From assembly GCA_031550205.1 (NCBI GenBank), contig JAVBOV010000076.1, forward strand, positions 1-9,861: 9,861 bases of DNA. Reading direction: 5' to 3'. Origin of the DNA: JAVBOV01 sp031550205. GTDB lineage: Bacteria > Pseudomonadota > Alphaproteobacteria > RF32 > CAG-239. A program made the position numbers and the translations under genes. This document shows positions 6,642 through 9,861 of the stretch, one piece after another. Positions within the stretch are counted from its first letter, which is position 1; each line of letters begins with the position of its first letter. The notes beneath the pieces were generated by a model. It was not told the DNA's origin, did not search any database, and saw nothing but the letters and a program-made list of their open reading frames with translations.

Positions 6642-6674
6642 AAAGTCAGTAGAATATTTTCTACTGGCTTTTTT
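6642..6674 (+). terminator. Intrinsic terminator of the ACP-like operon
   Basis: A 13-bp stem, AAAGTCAGTAGAA (6642-6654) with TTCTACTGGCTTT (6659-6671), containing one T-G wobble and a TATT loop. The T run is 6669-6674. It lies 23 bases past the stop codon and should keep this operon separate from uvrA. Confidence 0.88.
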
Positions 6675-6683
6675 GTATGAAAA

Positions 6684-6698
6684 GAACTATATAGGAAC
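6684..6698 (+). promoter_or_regulatory. Candidate LexA (SOS) box upstream of uvrA
   Basis: GAAC-TATATAG-GAAC: two GAAC direct repeats seven bases apart, the form bound by alphaproteobacterial LexA (GTTC-N7-GTTC on the other strand). uvrA is a classic SOS gene. The box lies 134 bases before the ATG. Its spacer TATATA could be a -10 element, though the matching -35 (TGGCTT at 6665-6670) is poor. The pattern fixes only eight bases, so the location is the main support. Confidence 0.62.
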
Positions 6699-6718
6699 AA
6701 ATAAGAAAAAGTATCTTT

Positions 6719-6806
6719 GTCATTCTCGGGCTTGACCCGAGAATCCAGGTGGGAATATATAGCTAATTGGTTTGACCTGGATACTCCGATCAAGTCGGAG
6801 TATGAC
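6719..6806. repeat. Double-hairpin dispersed repeat upstream of uvrA
   Basis: Two 32-base arms (6719-6750 and 6775-6806) are inverted copies with 26 of 32 bases matching. Each arm itself folds: ATTCTCGGG-CTTGA-CCCGAGAAT in the left one, and a related hairpin in the right one. The outer CCAGGT/ACCTGG can pair between arms. Repeats with a CGGGCTTGACCCG core and CCAG flanks are, from general knowledge, dispersed in many alphaproteobacterial genomes. It ends 26 bases before the uvrA start codon. Confidence 0.8.
6732..6761 (+). promoter_or_regulatory. Candidate uvrA promoter supplied by the repeat
   Basis: TTGACC (6732-6737, the loop and stem of the left hairpin), 18-base spacer, TATATA (6756-6761, in the linker between the arms). 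Transcription would start near 6768 and the leader would contain the right hairpin. The LexA-like box would then lie about 35 bases upstream of the -35 rather than over it. Prediction only. Confidence 0.4.
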
Positions 6807-6832
6807 GAGTATGGATTGAATGGTGAAGAGGG

Positions 6833-9800
6833 ATGGATAAATTTATTAGAATTAAAGGGGCTAGGGAGCATAATCTTAAGAATATTGATGTTGATATTCC
6901 CAAAAACAAATTAACAGTTATTACCGGGCTTTCAGGTTCGGGCAAGTCATCGCTGGCATTTGATACTATCTATGCCGAAGGGCAGCGCCGTTATGTGGAG
7001 AGTTTGTCTTCATATGCGCGCCAGTTTTTGGATTTGATGAGCAAGCCCGATGTGGACTCCATTGAGGGACTTTCTCCGGCTATTTCCATTGAGCAAAAAA
7101 CCACTTCTCACAACCCGCGTTCAACCGTGGGCACGGTTACCGAGATTTTTGATTATATGCGTCTTTTGTGGGCAAGAGTTGGAACACCCTACTCTCCGGT
7201 GACCGGGCTGCCGATTGAATCGCAGACAATTTCGCAGATGGTTGACAGGACTTTGGAGCTGCCGATTGGCACCAAGGTTATGCTGCTGTCTTTGATTGCG
7301 CGCGGCAAAAAAGGCGAGTTTAAAAAAGAAATTAATGATTTGCAAAAACAGGGTTTTCAGCGTTTGAAAATCGATGGGAAGATTTATGATATTGAAAACG
7401 CGCCGGAGTTAAAAAAGAACTTTAAACACGATATTGAGGTGGTGGTTGACCGTTTGGTGATTAAGGACGGAATTATGGAAAGACTGACCCAGTCTTTTGA
7501 AACCGCCATTAAACTTTCTGACGGTTTGGCCTGTGTTGAAAGCGCCGATGGTCTACCTCTCCCCTTGCGGGAGAGGGCCGGGGTGAGGGGTTCAGACTAC
7601 GCTTCCGAATCTTCTCATCGCGTTTATTCTCCATATATAAAAGAATTTGCCAGAAGCTTGAGAAAAAACAAAACGCCTCAGGAAGAAAAACTGTGGAAAC
7701 TTATAAGAAACAACCAACTCGGATATAAATTTAGAAGACAGTATGCTATTGATAATAAATATATTGCAGATTTTGTGTGTCTTGAAAAAAAGTTGATTAT
7801 TGAGCTTGATGGCGGGCAACATTCTGAAAATGCTAAAGATGCAGAAAGAACAACATATATTGAGAAGCAAGATTTTAGAATTGTGCGCTTTTGGAATAAT
7901 GAAATTGACGAAAATATTGAAGGATGTCTTCAGAAACTTGTTGAGGAATTGAAGGATGGTTTTAACCCCTCACCCCAACCCTCTCCCGCAAGGGGAGAGG
8001 GAGCGTTTACGCCCTCCTCAAAATTAACTTTCTCTTCCAAGTTTGCCTGTCCGGAGTGCGGGTTTACGATTGAGGAGATTGAGCCGCGGTTGTTTTCCTT
8101 TAATAATCCGCAAGGGGCTTGCCCAAGCTGCGACGGCATTGGCGCAAAGCTGAGTATGGATCCGGATTTGATTGTGCCGAATCCTGAGTTATCGCTCAGC
8201 AAAGGGGCGATTGCGCCTTGGAGCTTTACCACTTCGCCGTTTTATCATCAAACATTGTCTTCACTGGCCGAGTTTTTAAATGTCTCAATTAACACGTCGT
8301 GGAAAGATATTCCTAAGGAAGCGCAGAACATAATTTTATATGGTTCCGGCAATGTCTGCGTGCCGATGGTTTATTCTAAGTTTGTGACCGACAAGCCTTT
8401 TGAGGGCGTGATCCCGAATATGGAGCGCCGTTTTTTGGAAACAGATTCTGCCTGGGTCAGAGAAGAGTTTGCCAAATATCAGTCCGCCTCTCCTTGCGAA
8501 ACCTGCAACGGCAAGCGTCTGAAGGCCGAAGCTTTGGCGGTTAAGATTGATATGCTTGATATTATGGATGCTTCAGAGTTTTCAATTAAGAAAGCTTTGG
8601 ACTGGTTTGCCGGTTTGGAAAAGAAACTGAGCCCCAAGAAACGCGAGATTGCGCACAAGATATTAAACGAAATTGTGGAGCGCTTGACCTTTTTAAACAG
8701 CGTGGGGTTGGATTATCTTTCTCTTTCCCGCCAATCGGGCACGCTTTCGGGCGGCGAGGCGCAGCGTATTCGTCTGGCTTCGCAAATCGGCTCGGGTTTG
8801 ACCGGCGTGTTATATGTTTTGGACGAGCCTTCCATCGGTTTGCATCAGCGCGACAACGACAGATTGCTGGCGACCCTGAACCGCCTTCGCGATTTGGGCA
8901 ATTCGGTGATTGTGGTGGAGCATGATGAAGATGCAATCCGCGCCGCGGATTATTTGATTGATATGGGTCCGGCGGCCGGGGTCTTGGGCGGCAAGATTGT
9001 GGCAGAGGGAACGGTTAAAGAGGTTTTGAAAAATAAAAACTCTTTGACTGCGCAGTATTTGAACGGCGAGAAAGAAATTTCGGTGCCGGCAAAGCGCCGC
9101 AAAGGAAACGGCAAAACTTTAGAGATTAAGGGCGTTAAAACCAATAATTTGAAAAATATTTCCGCCAAGATTCCGCTTGGCACCCTTACCTGCATTACCG
9201 GAGTTTCGGGCGGCGGAAAGTCATCGCTGATTATTGAAACCCTATTCAAAGCTTTAAACAAAGAGCTGAACGGTTCACGCGAGCCGGCGGGAATTTATGA
9301 CAAGATTATCGGCATTGAAAACATTGACAAGGTGATTGACATTGACCAATCGCCAATCGGGCGCACGCCGCGTTCCAACCCGGCGACTTATACGGGCTTG
9401 TTTACCTATATCCGCGACTGGTTTGCCGGGCTGCCGGAGGCTAAAGCGCGCGGTTATAAGGCCGGAAGATTTTCTTTTAATGTGGCCGGCGGACGATGCG
9501 AGGCTTGTGTGGGCGACGGCGTGACCAAGATTGAAATGCACTTTTTGCCGGACGTTTATGTGGAGTGCGATGTTTGCAAAGGCAAGCGTTTTAACCGCGA
9601 GACTTTGGAAGTTAAGTATAAAGGCCATTCGATTGCCGATGTTTTGGATATGAGCGTGGATGAGGCTTATAAGCTGTTTGAGGCCATACCTTCAATTAAA
9701 AACCGTTTAGAGCTTTTGCAGCGTGTGGGTTTGGGGTATATTAAACTGGGGCAGAATGCGGTGACGCTTTCCGGCGGCGAGGCGCAGCGCATTAAGCTTT

Positions 9801-9861
9801 CTAAAGAGCTTTCCAAACGTGCTACGGGAAAAACTTTATATATTTTGGATGAACCGACTAC
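6833..9861 (+). CDS. uvrA: Excinuclease ABC subunit A carrying an in-frame DUF559 insertion (3' end outside window)
   Basis: UvrA is the ATP-dependent damage sensor that loads UvrB in nucleotide excision repair. The ATG at 6833 gives the family N-terminus; GAAGAGGG precedes it. About 1009 codons are present without a stop and the gene continues past the window. Seen: Walker A1 GLSGSGKS (32-39), the UvrB-binding region, zinc module C406-x2-C409 / C430-x2-C433, signature LSGGE (638-642) with Walker B D664-E665, Walker A2 GVSGGGKS (790-797), the C-terminal zinc module beginning C889-x2-C892, second signature LSGGE (979-983) and Walker B D1006-E1007. Every motif needed is intact. Residues about 241-390 are foreign: see the mobile element entry. 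C406 corresponds to E. coli Cys253, a shift of 153 residues, whereas everything else keeps family spacing. Divergent from ssb as in many proteobacteria. Expected SOS control through the LexA-like box. Confidence 0.96.
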   Translation, partial: MDKFIRIKGAREHNLKNIDVDIPKNKLTVITGLSGSGKSSLAFDTIYAEGQRRYVESLSSYARQFLDLMSKPDVDSIEGLSPAISIEQKTTSHNPRSTVGTVTEIFDYMRLLWARVGTPYSPVTGLPIESQTISQMVDRTLELPIGTKVMLLSLIARGKKGEFKKEINDLQKQGFQRLKIDGKIYDIENAPELKKNFKHDIEVVVDRLVIKDGIMERLTQSFETAIKLSDGLACVESADGLPLPLRERAGVRGSDYASESSHRVYSPYIKEFARSLRKNKTPQEEKLWKLIRNNQLGYKFRRQYAIDNKYIADFVCLEKKLIIELDGGQHSENAKDAERTTYIEKQDFRIVRFWNNEIDENIEGCLQKLVEELKDGFNPSPQPSPARGEGAFTPSSKLTFSSKFACPECGFTIEEIEPRLFSFNNPQGACPSCDGIGAKLSMDPDLIVPNPELSLSKGAIAPWSFTTSPFYHQTLSSLAEFLNVSINTSWKDIPKEAQNIILYGSGNVCVPMVYSKFVTDKPFEGVIPNMERRFLETDSAWVREEFAKYQSASPCETCNGKRLKAEALAVKIDMLDIMDASEFSIKKALDWFAGLEKKLSPKKREIAHKILNEIVERLTFLNSVGLDYLSLSRQSGTLSGGEAQRIRLASQIGSGLTGVLYVLDEPSIGLHQRDNDRLLATLNRLRDLGNSVIVVEHDEDAIRAADYLIDMGPAAGVLGGKIVAEGTVKEVLKNKNSLTAQYLNGEKEISVPAKRRKGNGKTLEIKGVKTNNLKNISAKIPLGTLTCITGVSGGGKSSLIIETLFKALNKELNGSREPAGIYDKIIGIENIDKVIDIDQSPIGRTPRSNPATYTGLFTYIRDWFAGLPEAKARGYKAGRFSFNVAGGRCEACVGDGVTKIEMHFLPDVYVECDVCKGKRFNRETLEVKYKGHSIADVLDMSVDEAYKLFEAIPSIKNRLELLQRVGLGYIKLGQNAVTLSGGEAQRIKLSKELSKRATGKTLYILDEPT
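7556..7592 (+). repeat. Left inverted repeat of the DUF559 element
   Basis: This matches the reverse complement of 7964-8000 at 35 of 37 bases; the two differences are the GG/AA pair between the two blocks. It contains its own hairpin (CCTCTCCC with GGGAGAGG around a short loop) followed by a GGGGTGAGGGG block. It lies inside uvrA and is translated. Confidence 0.9.
7964..8000 (-). repeat. Right inverted repeat of the DUF559 element
   Basis: Partner of 7556-7592. It reads as a CCCCTCACCCC block, then CCCTCTCCC-GCAA-GGGGAGAGG, which folds into an 8-bp hairpin. CACCCCAACCCTC (7971-7983) also occurs in the lone palindrome between ssb and gyrA. It is translated within UvrA. Confidence 0.9.

Larger units (their letters stand above)
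7556..8000 (+). mobile_element. REP-bounded DUF559 endonuclease-like element inserted in frame in uvrA
   Basis: The element is bounded by 37-base inverted repeats and read in the uvrA frame without a stop. UvrA residues about 265-374 form a complete-looking DUF559 domain (Vsr-related, PD-(D/E)XK-type fold). It has a TPQEEKLWKLIRN helix (281-293), GYKFRRQ (297-303), YIADFVC with Asp313 (310-316), LIIELDGGQH with Glu324 and Asp326 (321-330), and VRFWNNE (351-357). The repeats are themselves translated (PLPLRERAGVRG on the left, NPSPQPSPARGEG on the right). The domain contains no in-frame ATG, so it is probably made only as part of UvrA. Seven of the nine Arg codons between the repeats are AGA, unlike the surrounding uvrA codons. 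No target-site duplication is evident. Whether the domain is active, or harmless to UvrA, is not known from sequence. Confidence 0.88.

Noticed and set aside
6596..6871. Minus-strand ORF of 91 codons between the ACP-like operon and uvrA
   Set aside because: It spans the repeat, the terminator and the ends of two real genes, with no ribosome site or family likeness.
6717..6914. Plus-strand ORF of 65 codons overlapping the repeat and the uvrA start
   Set aside because: Its N-terminal half is only the translated double-hairpin repeat, and the rest overlaps the uvrA start in another frame.
7553..8003. Insertion in UvrA as an intein
   Set aside because: No N-terminal Cys/Ser splicing block and no C-terminal His-Asn followed by Cys/Ser/Thr. 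The ends are translated palindromes and the nuclease-like domain is DUF559, not LAGLIDADG.
7121..9628. Minus-strand ORFs within uvrA, including 8586-8936 and 9275-9628
   Set aside because: Antisense shadows of the conserved uvrA frame.
6833..9861. uvrA as a pseudogene disrupted by the insertion
   Set aside because: The frame is open across both junctions and all ATPase and zinc motifs downstream are intact.

Overview
The window looks like a chromosomal piece of an alphaproteobacterium, probably an uncultured or host-associated one (inference). The GyrA and Ssb sequences are of alphaproteobacterial type. A GAAC-N7-GAAC site, the LexA box form known from Alphaproteobacteria, lies upstream of uvrA. 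Dispersed palindromes of the CTCACCCC/CTCTCCC and CGGGCTTGACCCG kinds, common in such genomes, are also present.

Layout. Minus strand, from right to left: ssb (5736-5272), gyrA (5183-2376), a MIF-like tautomerase gene five bases after gyrA (2370-2041), then a terminator. Next come two adjacent single genes of an unrecognised, mutually related family (1911-1201 and 1105-317), each with its own terminator, and the first 68 codons of an RND efflux adaptor lipoprotein (204-1). Plus strand: two small genes encoding acyl-carrier-protein-like proteins (5901-6374, 6382-6618), a terminator, a LexA-like box, a double-hairpin repeat, and uvrA (6833 to beyond the window end).

The ssb-gyrA run and the divergent ssb/uvrA arrangement are conserved DNA replication and repair neighbourhoods. 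The ACP-like pair sits between ssb and uvrA and looks like an addition to that neighbourhood.

The most striking feature is inside uvrA. A 445-base element (7556-8000), bounded by 37-base inverted repeats that are themselves palindromic, carries a DUF559 (Vsr-like, PD-(D/E)XK-type) endonuclease-like domain. It is read in the same frame as uvrA with no stop codon, so the gene appears to encode a full UvrA with about 150 foreign residues just before its first zinc module. A related lone palindrome lies between ssb and gyrA. Second in interest: the ACP-like pair encodes three ACP-type modules, and all three lack the serine that would carry phosphopantetheine.

No tRNA, rRNA or CRISPR array was seen. 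No gene-free stretch exceeds 300 bases; the longest, 6619-6832, holds the terminator, LexA-like box, double-hairpin repeat and a candidate promoter.
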